A stretch of DNA of 64,000 nucleotides from Megalobrama amblycephala (GCF_018812025.1 NC_063066.1:1920692-1984691), one strand, 5' to 3'. Counted from the stretch's first letter, positions 46,601 to 59,683 are shown. Notes: a model not told the origin generated them from the letters alone. Translations and numbers: made by a program.

Positions 46601-49510
46601 ACAAATTAGACGGAGTTTAACGATCTCCATTGAGATATTCTGTTTAAATGAAAGTGTCGTCCAGTCGGTTTCTTCACGAGCCGCTTGTTGAGAGTAAATC
46701 TACGACCAAACCTTCTGCGATGAACTGTAATAAATCCAAACATGATCTCACATATATTGTTTGCAATTGTGGTTGATGAATGTTTTAATAGAAAAACATC
46801 AAAGTAATTTGGAATTACTTTTCAGAATGTCTGAGTTTTAACTTTTGAGAGACGTTTCTTGTTTTACCAGTTTTCATAATGTAGAGAGTGTGTTCATTTA
46901 TATGATAAATAGCCTATTACATATTATTTGACACAGGACTAAGATATATGATCATTTGACCAGTTTATCACATGGCAAAATCTGTTCATCTAGTCATGCT
47001 GTTTGTAAAAAATACTTTTGAAAAATATGTTTAAATAAAAATACATAACATTATCTAAAGTATCTGAACTTTGCACATTTACCATTATTATCAGGACTTC
47101 TTCTGTGGAGAATACTGTATATTCACAGATTGTTTTAACACCTTTTGTAATATAATGATGATTGGGTCAGATGTTAAACATACACTGCATTTCAGACATG
47201 CCATACTCGGTTGATCGGCTTACAGGAATGTGAAAAACAGCTTTCTTTCAGTTACTAGAAGAATACGGCTAACAATGTTGAGTCGTTTCTTACCTCGAGT
47301 CACTGGAGCAGTTGAAGGTGCCGGTTCGAATGCCAAACTGGGAAACTTTCTGCACCATTTTGCCCCAGTTGGCAGTGCTCAACAGAGGATTTCTGTCTTG
47401 GGCTATTACCTAAGAAACAGAAAATGATCTTTTATATTCACTTTCTATTTTATAGTTTATATACACTAAAATACACATCTCCAAAAGTATCGTTCATGTC
47501 TGTTTTGTGTGACACATTGAGGATTAACGGATCATTTGCAGCAGAAACTGATTCTAAGTTTGTTTTGACTCTCACATTTGAATATGAGAACAGGATAGAG
47601 ACGTTATATTCCAGTGAAATGAGTAGGTTGAATAGGCTGAGGTTTCAGTTTCTGTTCTGCCTTAAAATAGTTCAGATAAACATGAAAATTTCCTTATTAT
47701 GTAAACATTGTTTTTTTGCCATCCGGATGGGATGATCAAAACACAGATGGAGTAGATCAAAGCTTCAGTCGTTTCCTCTTCATGGTTCAACATCTCATTC
47801 AGTAACGTTAGACGGTTTTGATTTATATGCTGTTTAATGTTTGATGGTCGTGTTATTTATGTGCATCAGCAATGCTTCTTTCTGCTTCTTCGCCCGTGTT
47901 TTGATCCGGAGATTCTGTACTCTTTCAGAAGATGCATAATAGCGCCCCCTACTGCATAACAGTGGGACATCGCATAAAAACTGCTGGATGGAAACGCCAA
48001 GATGCGCATAAAGACTCTTTGAGTCTGATAATTTTTATATGATAAGAAAACATGCACAATCTACATTGTGAACACATTTACCAAATAAATTCCTCAATGT
48101 GCGATCGCTGCACAGCATCTGAAACGCTGTTTTGGTCGTTCTGAAATGCTATCTTACACGACTGCATTCCCAAACAGCAGCATCCACCTCCGAAAGATAA
48201 CACGATTATTGTGTTTTGTCTGCGCACAATTTATTATATACGAAAATTATTCATATTAATTATTATTATTATTAACTTAAACATTTTATATTTGACTGCA
48301 ACATGCCCTATAATGACTGAACTTTTTCTGATTATTTGTTATTGTTCAGTAACACTAAGGCTTCATTAGTTAACATGTTAATTCATTATTACCAAACTGA
48401 CAATGAAAAAATACTTTTATTATAGCATTTAAAATAGCATTTATTAATCTTAGTTAATGTTAATTTCTAGTTAATGTTTACTAACATTACTAAAATCAAA
48501 AGTTGTAATTATTATTTAATGGACCTAAAACTAACAATGGTCAGTTGTATGTTTTAACTAATATTAACAAAAAAAATAATACATTCTGTAACAAATGTCT
48601 CAATCTTAGTTAATGCATTAACATACGTTAAAAAATGATACCTTATATTGTGTTACCTGTTCTTTATAATTCTTTTGCACTTTAATTTATTTGTGTATAG
48701 CGTTATTGTGTTTAAACGTTCAGAGTTCTTTTTGTTATAAGAAAAAGAGTTCTTAAACCTGGTATACTATGACAACACTGTTTTTGCAACTTATTACAAA
48801 ACCGTGATAATACCGTATACCGCGATAAAAGCTTCAGCAATTATCGCAACATGAAAATTTGATAACGTCAAGTTAAATTAGCAACTTTGGATGGAAACAT
48901 AGCTGATGGAAGGGAAAGAGTTAAAAAACAAACAAATAAGCTCCGCCCACGCGAGAAAAAGTAACGCAAAAGTAACGCGATGGATTACTTTTTTTCAAAA
49001 GTAACTTTCCCCAACACTGAATGACAGATTTTTGTTTGAATGTTTGAGAAACAGGATCAATACTAACCTGAACTAACCAGATACCATCTTTAGTGTCTTC
49101 CACTAGTTCATAAAAGTGCATTTCTCCGCTGAAGGTGGTGCTGGAGTCGGACCCGGTCTGCTCCTCGTTCTTCAGAGCGGAGTACAGCTCGCCCTGCATC
49201 AGCTCGCCTTCAAAAGCAAACACTGATGATTATCATGATCAACATGAGTTACAGAAGCACAACAGGTCGGCTGGAGATCATTACCCGAGTTTTCCACCAG
49301 TTCCCTCACGTCCCTCTTCTCCGCCAGCCCGGAGTATCCCAGTCCCCGGCACTCCAGGATGGTTTTGAGCTTCTTGAAGCTCAGTGTCACCGGATCCACC
49401 AGCTGGGTGGCGAAAATCCCGGTCTCGTACCAGACGATGGCTTCAAAGAACCGAGCCAGGATGAACAACATGAAGAAATACAGGAGCAAAAAGAAGAGTT
49501 TCCACCACAT
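43698..49510 (-). CDS. rnf103: E3 ubiquitin ligase RNF103 (Kf-1)
   Basis: ER-membrane RING-H2 ubiquitin ligase implicated in ER-associated degradation. Four exons: 49510-49285, 49207-49068, 47409-47294, 45144-43698; 1929 nt, 642 aa plus stop (human 685). The start is fixed by MWWKLFFLLLYFFMLFILAR, a signal-anchor matching the family. The lumenal part resembles a thioredoxin-like fold (IEFIFVDVRNWDN, TPSYILKTPEGIYRYGNSTG). Several membrane stretches follow: DLFILSLVMVNLMAWMDLFI, FVVLISTLGTYNSLLIISWL and ALFLSTYLAHGLLIDYF. The RING-H2 is at about residues 580-621: CVVC, then CSHVFHQQC and CCPVC, supplying the C3H2C3 ligands. The large last exon holds 75% of the protein. The acidic linker before the RING is about 40 residues shorter than in human. 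Intron 3 contains a TTAA MITE and another repeat. Confidence 0.97.
45307..45842. mobile_element. TTAA-type MITE in rnf103 intron 3
   Basis: TTAA followed by AGGGTTAGTTCACCCAAAAA; right end TTTTTGGGTGAATTAACCCT followed by TTAA. The interior shares CTTCATTCATCTTCAGAACA with the other copies. Arms are shorter than in the 38652 copy. Confidence 0.88.
46070..46530. repeat. Probable MITE (TAAAGTATAGTTCACTTTTTACGCG)-type in rnf103 intron 3
   Basis: Left part reads AAAGTATAGTTCACTTTTTA then CGCG; right part has AATGAAGTATACTTCCCAAG and GCGTTCGCGTAAAAAAGTAC, an imperfect inverted counterpart. GC-richer than its surroundings. 46530-47290 and 47410-49060 hold no recognised gene; the latter is AT-rich intron. 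Confidence 0.5.
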
Positions 49511-50394
49511 TTTCTCTCAGACGTTCGCAGTTCAGTATTATGAGGCACTGACGCTTCTTTATAAGCCGAAACCGTCCAACAAACTACTTCCGAAGCAGCT
49601 AAGAATCGTTTCCATCGTATTATATAATTATCCGGAGGAGAAACAGCAGAACAGCTTCAGAAGGCCAGTGTTGCTGCGCGCGCCCGACTGACTGACTGAC
49701 CGACCGCATCTACGAACATCTACTGTCGCTTCATGATTTACTCCACAAACTGCGACACCGATGATTTAATCGCGATTCTGGAGAATGATGATGTTTCTGT
49801 GTGTGATAGTTGTGTTGTCTGTAGGCTCTGGCTGATGATCAGCTGGTGCGCACAACAAACTGACGTCACACTCTCATTTCCGGTGCAGAAACGCGTTCTG
49901 AAAATGGTGAATAATATTTTCATGATCTATATATATTAAAAAAATGTTGTTTCATAAATTTCTATTTTAAAAATAAGTTATGAAAATAAGCCTTCTGAAA
50001 ATATTTCATGTAAGTTAATAAATGAATATTATATTTTTATTTTTATCGAAATATTTTACTATTTTTAGCTTATATTTTTATTTTTAGACTTAGCTATTGT
50101 TTTTGTTTTTAATTGTATATATAGTTTTTTAACTTTAAGTCATCATTAAAGTAGCTTCAATAAAAAAAAGTGTCACAAAATAAAAGTCCTCCTGGCTTCT
50201 GTTTTTGTCCTTTTTTGTTCTAGTTTGTATTAAATTAATCACTTTATCTGTTTACATCTGCACCTTTATTCTAAGCTCGAGTGCACGTATCTGATTATAA
50301 TGGATCGATTTATTATTTATTTTGTATATGTTAATGAATATGTATTTTAACAGAATAAATCGTTTTAATTCATTTATTTTTTTTAAATATTTCT

Positions 50395-52150
50395 ACTATT
50401 TCTAGTTCATTAAATTGTAAATACAATTGTTTAAAAATATGTTTGCAGTCATATACAATTCTATGCCTGTTTTTGTTTGCTTAGCATCGAAACACAGTGT
50501 CAAAATAAAAGTTCGCATTTTGTCACTAAATGTCATTAAATTGTAAATATAAAAATATTTAAAAATATTGCAGTTGTATACGATTTCTTGCATGTTTTTG
50601 TGAGGTTCTTAAGCATCGAAACACAGTGTCAAAATAAAAGTTCGCATTTTGTCATTAAATGTCATTAAATTGTAAATATAAAAATATTTAAAAAATATTG
50701 CATGTTTTTGTTTGCTTCTTGAGCATCGAAACAGTGTCAAAATAAAAGTTCACATTTTGTCATTAAATTGGTAAATATAAAAATCTTTAAAAATATTGCA
50801 GTTTTATTCGACTTTATGCATGTTTTGTTTGCTTCTTGAGCGTCGAAACACAGTGTCAAAATAAAAGTTGGCATTTTGTCATTAAATTTCATTAAATTGG
50901 TAAATATTAAAATATTAAAAAATAATGCAGTTGTATTCGACTTTATGCCTGTTTTTGTGAGGTTCTGGAGCATCGAGGTAAACAAATGATCGAGCACCTG
51001 CTCTAAGTTGAGCTGGGATATGCGCATATTACTTTTTTCTCTGTTCTTGAGCATCGAAACACAGTGTCAAAATAAAAGTTCGCATTTTGTCATTAAATGT
51101 CATTCAATTGTAAATATAATTGTTTAAAAACATGTTTGCAGTTATATACCATTTTATGTCTGTTTTTTGTTTGGTTCTTGAGCATGCTCCACGCATTACG
51201 TAATCACGTTAGAAAGGTCACACGTGAGTACCGCAGTAGGGCGGAAAACTAATTTTCTCCTCCAACTTCAAAATTGTCCAACATCGTTGTTTTACCTTTT
51301 TTTGTAAAGGCCGTTTGTCTTTGTATGTTCACTTTGTAAACACTGGATTGGTATTTCCGCCTACGTCATGCGTGACCTTTCCAACACGATTACATAATGC
51401 GTGGCGCATCACAGAGCAGTGTAAGACAAGCATTTGTGGTTAAAAAGTATATAATTTTTATTTCTTTTAGAAAAAGACCGATGGTAAATTGTAAATATAA
51501 AATATGTTTGCAGTCATATACCATTTTATGCCTGTTTTTGTTTGGTTCTTAAGCATCGAAACATACAGTGTCAAAATAAAAGTCTGCATTTTGTCATTAA
51601 ATTGTAAATATAACATGTTTGCGGTCATATACCATCGTATGCCTGTTTTTTGTTTGGTTCTTAAGCATCGAAACATACAGTGTCAAAATAAAAGTCTGCA
51701 TTTTGTCATTAAATTGTAAATATAACATGTTTGCAGTCATATACCATCGTATGCCTGTTTTTTGTTTGGTTCTTAAGCATCGAAACATACAGTGTCAAAA
51801 TAAAAGTCTGCATTTTGTCATTAAATTGTAAATATAACATGTTTGCAGTCATATACCATTTTATGCATGTTTTTGTTTGGTTTTTGAGCATCGAAACATA
51901 TAGTTTCAAAATAAAAGTCCGCATTTTGTCATTAAATTGTAAATATAAAATATGTTTGCAGTCATATACTATTGTATGCCTGTTTTTTTGTTTGGTTCTT
52001 AGGCATCAAAACATACAGTGTCAAAATAAAAGTCTGCATTTTGTCATTAAATTGTAAATACAAAATATGTTTGCAGTCATATACCATTTTATGGCTGTTT
52101 TGTTTGGTTTTTGAGCATCGAAACACAGTGTCAAAATAAAAGTCCGCATT
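50395..52150. repeat. ~112-bp minisatellite between rnf103 and mxd3
   Basis: Units with GTTTGCAGTCATATACCATT, GCATCGAAACA, CAGTGTCAAAATAAAAGT and TTTTGTCATTAAATTGTAAA recur at 51506, 51617, 51729, 51841, 51954 and 52069 (spacing 111-115 bp). More diverged units occupy 50395-51170. The array is interrupted near 50980-51050 and at 51185-51480, where the repeat shared with 2386-2540 is inserted. Short ORFs here are repeat artefacts. Confidence 0.92.
51332..51481 (+). repeat. Dispersed repeat, copy of 2386-2540
   Basis: CTTTGTAAACACTGG to CCGATGG, embedded in the 112-bp minisatellite, implying insertion into the array or growth of the array around it. Confidence 0.75.
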
Positions 52151-52299
52151 TTTGTCCCGTGATCACTCAGTTTCAATAGTTTCATTTCACTTTAAGGGTT
52201 CGGGGACAGTAAAATTTGCCCCTCATCTCTAGCATAAGTTGTCCTCGGCTTCATTTGAAATAGTAAAGCCCGAACACTAGTGTAACGCGACTTGTTTTT

Positions 52300-52452
52300 G
52301 TGTCAGATGAGGGAGCGGTCGCGTGAGCGTGGAGGAGGGCGTGACGCGTCTGACGCGTATGACGTGGCCAGCAGTATCAGCCGAACTCTCGTCTACATTT
52401 CAATAGACCCGTTTCGCTCTCGGCGCTTCCAAAATAACATTGTTTGTTAGAA
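52300..52452 (+). promoter_or_regulatory. mxd3: mxd3 promoter-proximal region
   Basis: CpG-containing sequence directly upstream of the start codon, unlike the AT-rich array before it, with TGACGCGTCTGACGCGTATG followed by ACGTGG; several TGACG half-sites suggest CRE/ATF-type binding. Function is inferred only. Confidence 0.4.
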
Positions 52453-55400
52453 ATGGAGGTAAACACCTGCAACATCCAAGTGCTTCTGCAGGCAGCTGAA
52501 TATCTGGAGCGGAGGGAAAGAGGTATTAGACGCGTTATTTCCTTCTCATATTGTTTGCATTGAAACCGAAGCCGTTTCGGACAGTCTGCTGTTTTCGTGT
52601 GTTTTCTACACGTTTATTAATATTTACACTAATTATTTTTCCATGCAGGTTCTGGGTGTGTTTTCCTTGTTGCATAGATTTATTTGTGTGTTTGTAGAGT
52701 GGCGAAAAGAGCGTTTATTGTTGATATTATTGTGTTTGGCTCTGTGACCTACATTTCAGTTCTGTATTGTACACAAAGGCGCGAAATCGTCATCGATTTG
52801 AAAATGTAGCAGCGCTGCCCGTTATTCTAAAGCGAGTTACATTGTATCAACACGTCACGAATAGAACCGTATAGTTCGAATGGAACGCGCTGATTTCAAA
52901 AATTATATCAAGTAGTTCGATGGCGCCAAAATCAGAAAGCGCTCGCACAGCTGATTTGATGAGATGCTGACATCTCTCCCTGCATCTTAGACGTGTTTTT
53001 AGATTTATAATCAGTCAGATGTCTGTAAAATAACTTATTTTAAGCATGTATCTTAAATAAAAGGAAGTATGCTGGGTTATCGATCACTCATGTTATGTAT
53101 TATATATTTTCAGAGGCTGAACACGGTTATGCCTCAGTTCTTCCGTTCTACAGTAAAGGGGTTTCAGATAAGAGAAAAAAGCAGAAATCAAAGAGTCCTT
53201 CACCCGGGAACAGCAGGTGAGTGTGACAGCACTGCTCGTTTCAACATCATTTTGTTGTTGTACAACAAGATTCTTGATATTTAGAAAATATTTAATTCTG
53301 TTGTACACCGATTCTTCACTTCTGCTGTTTTTATGCGAATGAATGATAGTTCAAAGGGATAATTCACCTATAAAAGACTTATGTTGTGTCCCAAATGAAG
53401 CACTATACACTGTGCACATAATGTAGTATATACTGTCTAGTATGTGAGAGTTGAGTGCATGAAGTGTCCAAGAATTCGGATATTTGTAATTTTCAGTGTG
53501 AACACTATTGACACTATAAAACAAAGAATATGCACTCAATTTGTTCATCCTCACATTCCAAATTTTAATTTTTGGGTGAACTATTATTTTAGGAAAGGTC
53601 AATAGTAATGTCTAATAATAGACAGAATTGCTGTCCCACAAGCAAAAAACACATTTAAAAAGCATCTGAGTATTCAAATTTGAGATGTTCACTAAGATCC
53701 TTCTATTATCTATTGAATCCCACAATAATATTTAAAATATCAGTAAGATTAATATATATAAAATCATCATTTATTGTGTATTTTCAATTGGCAGGTGTCT
53801 GTCCTGAACCCTGACCCCTAAATTTCAACTTGTGAAAATGATATTAAAATCATTTTTCTATTTTCTTTTTTTTTTTTTTGCAATTTTTTTTTAAAGTTAA
53901 ATTCTTTAAAAAAAAATCTTCTATAAAAATTTCTATTTTTAAATCATTAAATTTTATGTAAAAAAAAAAAAAACGTGCCCAGCATGTTAATGTCACTACC
54001 GGAACAGTGTGTGTTTGAGTCTGATTTTAACACGCATGTTTCTGTGTCTCTCCCTCTCACAGCCTCTCTTTCACAGCAGATAGATCATCATTCTGAGTTA
54101 AATGTGTTCAAAAGTCTGAAAATCTGTGTGCAACTTTAGGGAACGTCACTAACAAACACCTTTTTCTGCAATTAAACAAACTATTTTGGGCGTTATTCCA
54201 TAAAATGTAGTTTTTGTGTGTGTTCAACTGTTCAGAACTGAGCTAGATAACCATGTGCTGATTATCATCTTTGAGCGGCTCAAAAGTGTCTAAAATTGTC
54301 ACTACCGAAACTTCACCACATGTTTCAGTAGACATCATTGTTCTGGTAGTGACAAAAGGAAACATAATCATTTATTTGGGGGAAATAAACTAAGTTTTAG
54401 TATGTGAGTTAAATTGTATCATGTGATGTGTCACTACCAACACATTACTGTCACTACCGAACATGTGCAGTCACGACCGAAACATGAGATGATTTGTCAA
54501 AAATAAAGTATATTGATTTATCATTTAAGATGTTATTATAGTGTTTGATTCAAACTAATGAATCCTTCACTTTGAAATCAGTTTGATAAACTTTATGACT
54601 TTTACAAAGAAACATTGGATTCAAAATACAACAAATCTCATAAATCACACTTGAAATATTGTTAAAATTGTAATTGTTATTGATTTACCTGTAAAAATTT
54701 TTTTTAAAAATAGCAAAAAATATCACATCACAATCTTAATAGGTCAATGTGACTCTTCTTATTAAATTATTTATTATTGTGTTTCGGTAGTGACAAATTT
54801 GAGGAAAACTTTCTGAAGATACAATATGAGAATTAACTGTACGATTACTAGAAATGTGTACCATGGTATTATACAATTTGCATACATGCAAAATTTGTGG
54901 AAAAAGACACATTTGTTTCAAGTCGACTCTGAAGCAGTTCTGTAGAATGGCCCATATAAAGCTCTCTGTTTCTGTTTCAGGTCTGTTCACAATGAGTTGG
55001 AGAAACACAGGTAACACAGTTTTATTCTCATTCTGTTCAATGACGCAATATCACTGTAATATTGAGTGTGTGTTGTGTTAACGTGTGTGTGTGTGTGTGT
55101 AGGAGAGCTCAGCTGAGACACTGTTTGGATCAGCTGAAGCAGCAGGTTCCTCTGTCGTCTGATTCATCGAGGAACACAACCCTCAACCTGCTCAGACAAG
55201 CACAGCTGCACATCAAGGTGAGCCGGATGAACGACAAATTCACAATCACGATGAACCGATCAACCCATACAGATCGTTCATAAACAATACAGATTATATG
55301 TATGTCAGAGAACCTATATTTATCTAAAGTTTTACTTCTGTTTTTCATCTTAATGTCAGAAAAAATATATTTTAAAGCAGAAGTAAAATGCAAAATAAAT

Positions 55401-57825
55401 TGACAGTGTAATAATTTAAAATGGAGAACATGACAAGGGAGTTTATCAGTTTTGCATAAACATAATCAGTTGTTTTAAACCACAATTTGAAGGGAAGGTT
55501 TAGGTGTTTATTGGGCAAAAGAGTAAAGTTCACTGGAACAAAAGTACATTGTCAGGAAAGTATCAAACTAAACAGTGAATATATTTGTTGTTGTCTAGAA
55601 TAGGTTATGAAACACCTGAGCGTCTGACAGCAAATAATGTGTTATTCTGCCCCATGAATTTCTATGTTTTTATGCAAAAGTTATACTCTGGTATCGCAAT
55701 CACTCGCAGAGGTATTTCCACACACATAAGTGATCATTAATAGTGAAATAAATAATAAATGAGCATGCTGGAGCATCATCTAATGAACATGGGCAACAGA
55801 CACAGTGACTCGAACACAAAAACATTATGTGGAGCAGTTTTCCAGCATTCTTCAAAATATCTTGCTTTATGTTCAACAGAGGAAGGAACTTCAAGCAGGT
55901 TTAGAACAACTTGAGAGTGAGTAAATGATATTATCGCTTTAAAACGATATTTATTCCCGACATGCGCTCAAGGCTGTTTTAGTTCATTAATGTAAAGTTA
56001 CGTTACATCTCTGGGACTATTTGAGTGTGTAATCCATGAGACGACTGGTGGATTCGATGTTACAAAATCTGATTGTAGTGATAACAAACAACAGAACATT
56101 TACTATGAATGGTTTGGAGTCTGCCAGAAAACTGAGCAGCAGTCCTGATTGATCGATCAGAGAGATCATGTGACGCATGTGGTTTATGGGCACAGAAGAG
56201 GTCGAATGAGACAGAAGGTTTGACCGTGTGTCTCTGTGCGACGGCAGAAGCTGCAGGAACAGGACGAGCGCGCGGAGCTGCTGAAGGATCGTCTGCGCTG
56301 GGAGCAGGAGCAGCTGCGCACACGGCTGGAGAAACTGCAGGGCGGTTCGGAGAGGATGCGCAACGACAGCCTCGGATCAGCCGTGTCATCTGAGAGATCC
56401 GACTCCGAGAGAGGTGAGAGATGGTCTTCATTTGAGCTTTCAGGGTCTACATTCTATTTAGGGCTGTCGATTTAACATGTTAATTTGGTGTGATTTAATT
56501 ATGGAAAAAATAACGCATTAAAATTATTAAGTACATGATTTAGGGAAATGACTGTGTGATGATTAGAATGCAGTTAAAATGCCACTAATATTCGAGAGAT
56601 GAGGTCAAAAATGCCCCTGTGTAGATTTTGAACTTATATTTATATCATATGATATAGTTTAGCAATATCACACAAGCAAGAGTGCTGTTTTTTTCCCGAA
56701 TATCAGCACAATTTCAAATGTGATACTGATTTTATACAAGTTCAATAAACAAGAAGTTACATTTTAGACTCAATATTCCCTGTTTTTGCAATTAAATAGT
56801 TCCACAGCGAATGAATCCACCGTTCCTAACGAATCGAGTGAGTCAATGATTCAACGTCTGACAGTTGCTTCGTTGATATTTATATTAGGGATGCATGATA
56901 TATCGGCCACCATATCTGTATCGGCCGATATATGTTAATTTTTAATGTTATCGGCCTGATAAGAAAATTTGGCTGATATATTAAAGCGATAAATAATGGA
57001 GACAAGTCTGATCAGCTGAGGCACTGTTCACTATGATGATTTTGAATTGCTTGAAATATGATTGAAATCAATTCAAAAGTGCAACATTCTACATAATATT
57101 ATAATGAGAACATTATAATGTGTTTTGGGATGTGATTTTTTTTTTTTTTAATAGTGAAACTTTTGTTTTTTTTAATCAGGCTTTCAAAAATTCTATAAAA
57201 ATTTTGATTTAGATTTATCAGCTAATATATCGGTTATCGGCTTTCAAATATAAAGAGTTATCGGTTATCAGTATCGGCCAAAATATTCATATCAGAGCGT
57301 CTCTAGTTTAAATGAATTGGTTGAATGAATGATTCAATGACTCACTCATTAAGACAGTGACTTGTCGCCACCTACTGGTGGTTTTAGTTTCATATTTAAA
57401 GTGTAATTTCATTTTTCATTCATATTCATGCCACATCCTCTGAGCTGCATTAAACAGTCTGTGTAAATATGCATAAATACCACTTCAGCTTCTGAAAAAC
57501 ATAAAGGTTATTGGCATATTGTAGCCTTAAAAGTTTAAGTGTAATAAATTTGATTTTTAAGCAAAATATTTCCTTGCAAAGCTACTTTTTGTAATGACTA
57601 TTTTCTCATGTAACACGATAATGACTTTAAATGATCTTTTAGGGGTAATTTCTGATATGAATGAATGATTATGAATAATTTGCAATTTAAGCATACCGTG
57701 CACATTAAGATTTCAGCACATCAAGTAATTAATTAGATAAAAAAAATGTAACTCTAACTTGAGAACACTTAACGTCACGTTTACCTCAGAAAAGCCGTTC
57801 GATGGCCATAAACTCAATAGTTTGA

Positions 57826-57856
<31 letters not shown>

Positions 57857-58489
57857 TGCATATTCATTGTATTTTTACTTGTTCTTTAATATTTAATGTA
57901 TGTTTGAATAAATCTCATGTTTTTGTCAGGCACCATTTAAATGCTAAAAAGGGGATGAAACATAATTATATCATTAAAAATGTATTATAACATTATTAAA
58001 AAAAAAAAACTTTGTGTAATTTCAGATAAGTAGACTACAAATCAGTTAAATTTAACCTTTAATATTATAGTGATGTCCAACTGTGGTTCCCGGTATAATT
58101 TACAGCATTAGTTGAGATTAATTTGCCATGAACTGAACTCACAAGCTTTTGAATCAGAAGTCTGTGTCAATGCCCAGCCCTAACTGATAGTGATGCATAA
58201 TGTACTAAAGAAGGCTGTCTGTGGATTTAAGAACAGCCACAAGGGGGAGCAAACACTCCTGTAAACTGACAGAGAGGTTCTTGTTGAAGACCAAAATATG
58301 ATCTCTGTTCGTACAGTCTTATAGTTTGTGTTATCATGTCTATTGATTCTCACGAGTCTCTCGATCGTTGCAGAGGACGTTGAGATTGACGTGGAGAGTA
58401 TGGTGTGGACGCTGGAGTCCGACGGTCTGGGCTCGTCTCACGCCGGCATGGACCACAGCTACTCGACCTCTGACCACACCTGGTTATGA
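52453..58489 (+). CDS. mxd3: MAX dimerization protein 3 (bHLH-zipper repressor)
   Basis: Nuclear transcription factor that pairs with MAX on CACGTG E-boxes and recruits SIN3 corepressor, opposing MYC. Six exons: 52453-52522, 53114-53216, 54981-55010, 55103-55217, 56248-56413, 58374-58489; 600 nt, 199 aa plus stop (human 206). Exon 1 is the SIN3-interaction helix ([17 protein letters not shown]). Exon 2 has [11 protein letters not shown] and a basic patch. Exon 3 is a 30-nt micro-exon encoding [10 protein letters not shown], whose His/Glu with the RR of exon 4 make the E-box contacts. Exon 4 completes the helix-loop-helix ([20 protein letters not shown]), exon 5 the leucine zipper ([16 protein letters not shown]) and the ERSDSE motif. 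The C-terminus [11 protein letters not shown] matches MXD3 rather than MXD1, MXD4 or MXI1. Exon 4 follows a (GT)n acceptor tract. Confidence 0.95.
53990..54796. repeat. Intron 2 region of mxd3 with dispersed TCACTACCGAAACA motifs
   Basis: GTCACTACCGAAAC-like words occur at 53992, 54298, 54431, 54451 and 54471, and inverted at about 54321, 54341 and 54781, over 800 bp with irregular spacing. The layout resembles the ACCGAATGAC region at 3361-3950: a short motif ending or starting in ACCGAA, in both orientations, in AT-rich sequence. Confidence 0.65.
56459..58185. mobile_element. hAT-like element with nested TATCGGCC element in mxd3 intron 5
   Basis: The left end TTTAGGGCTGTCGATTTAAC and the right end near 58165 (AATGCCCAGCCCTAACTG) look like inverted hAT-type ends. 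Nested at about 56885-57310 is a unit starting GGGATGCATGATATATCGGC and ending CGGCCAAAATATTCATATCA. The outer interior shares GAATGAATGATTCAATGACT-type phrases with 12725-13420. No transposase. Confidence 0.65.
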
Positions 58490-59683
58490 CCGGCCCAGAG
58501 CTGGTGTTCAGAGGACGAGGGACTCCAAACCAACATGTTCGATGGGCTTCACCATCACCGCCACGGAGCAGCCTTATGTTTCTGACATTCTGAACCATCA
58601 AACTTCATCTAAGCATGACTGGAATTGATTTTGTGTAGTGTACTCTTTACACTCGTGGCATTATGGTGCTCTAGTATGCTATACACTCGCGAGATTCAAG
58701 TGCAACGAGTTTGGTGATGCTTTATTTCCACAGAATGATTTATTTTTCCTTTTTTCCCGACTAGTTATGATCATATTGTAGACGCTAGTTGTGTTCACTT
58801 TAGGGTCGGCCTGCAGTACACATCGGCTTGCACTTAAATCTTTTAATACCCGGCTTATTTAATTCTGAGTTTTGATACGTTGCACAAAGCATACGCATGA
58901 GCACTTGCGATGTCTCTTTAGATGTGTGTTGTTCTTTTCAGGTTTGATAATGTGTGAAATTGCAGATTATGTCAATGCATTTCTATCAACCATTTAATAC
59001 TGGTATTTTTAACTGGGGAGGCTAATTTAAAGGTTATGCTGCAATTCAGAAGGAAAGAACGCTTTCCTGTGCATTTGGGTTTTTTGAGTTTGTTATTGGG
59101 TGAAGGTACAGTTGAGTTGAAAATGATCTGGTATCTGTATCGTCTTGACGATTCACTTGTAGTTCATGTTTTTTGTTTTAGTCCTGTGCTTCGGTTCACT
59201 CCGGTGAATTGAAGTTGGTGCTATTATAACACCCAACAACAAGCTATTATGCCTAAAAAACAGAAAACAGTGAAGTGTTTTGTTTTGTTTTGTTAAATTT
59301 GTACAGTGGATTTTCAGCAGTTTAATCCCCCTGAGATGTGTTAGTCTGCTCATGTTTTTAGTTCACACCTTTAAACTGCAATTCATTATGTTGGTAGTAT
59401 TGACAAAATACATGGGCTGTATTTGCGAACTGTTCAGTATATGCTCATATCAGTCATTTATGCAAACTATTATGAACATGCCTTTGTTTTTAGATGTTTG
59501 TACAGTAATTGTGTTGATGTACACAACAGGATGTACATTGTATATACAGTTCTGAACACCAAAAGCCTTATGAACTATTCGTATGTCATTGGACCAGGAA
59601 CACCTTTGTATTTATGTCTCTCCTTGTACTCATATGTAGCATTTTATTCTTTTTTACAGACATAAGCATTTTGTACAAATAAA
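58490..59683 (+). other. mxd3: 3' UTR and poly(A) signal of mxd3
   Basis: Unique, repeat-poor sequence from the stop codon to an AATAAA at 59678-59683, giving a 3' UTR of about 1.2 kb. Short ORFs within it have no recognisable product. Confidence 0.7.

Noticed and set aside
49226..49691. Plus-strand ORFs of 105 and 110 codons opposite rnf103 exon 1
   Set aside because: Antisense shadows of the coding exon and its 5' UTR; no family resemblance.
51467..52057. Overlapping ORFs on both strands with repeated peptide blocks at 51.5-52.0 kb
   Set aside because: Created by the ~112-bp minisatellite; the frame is open only because the unit has few stops.
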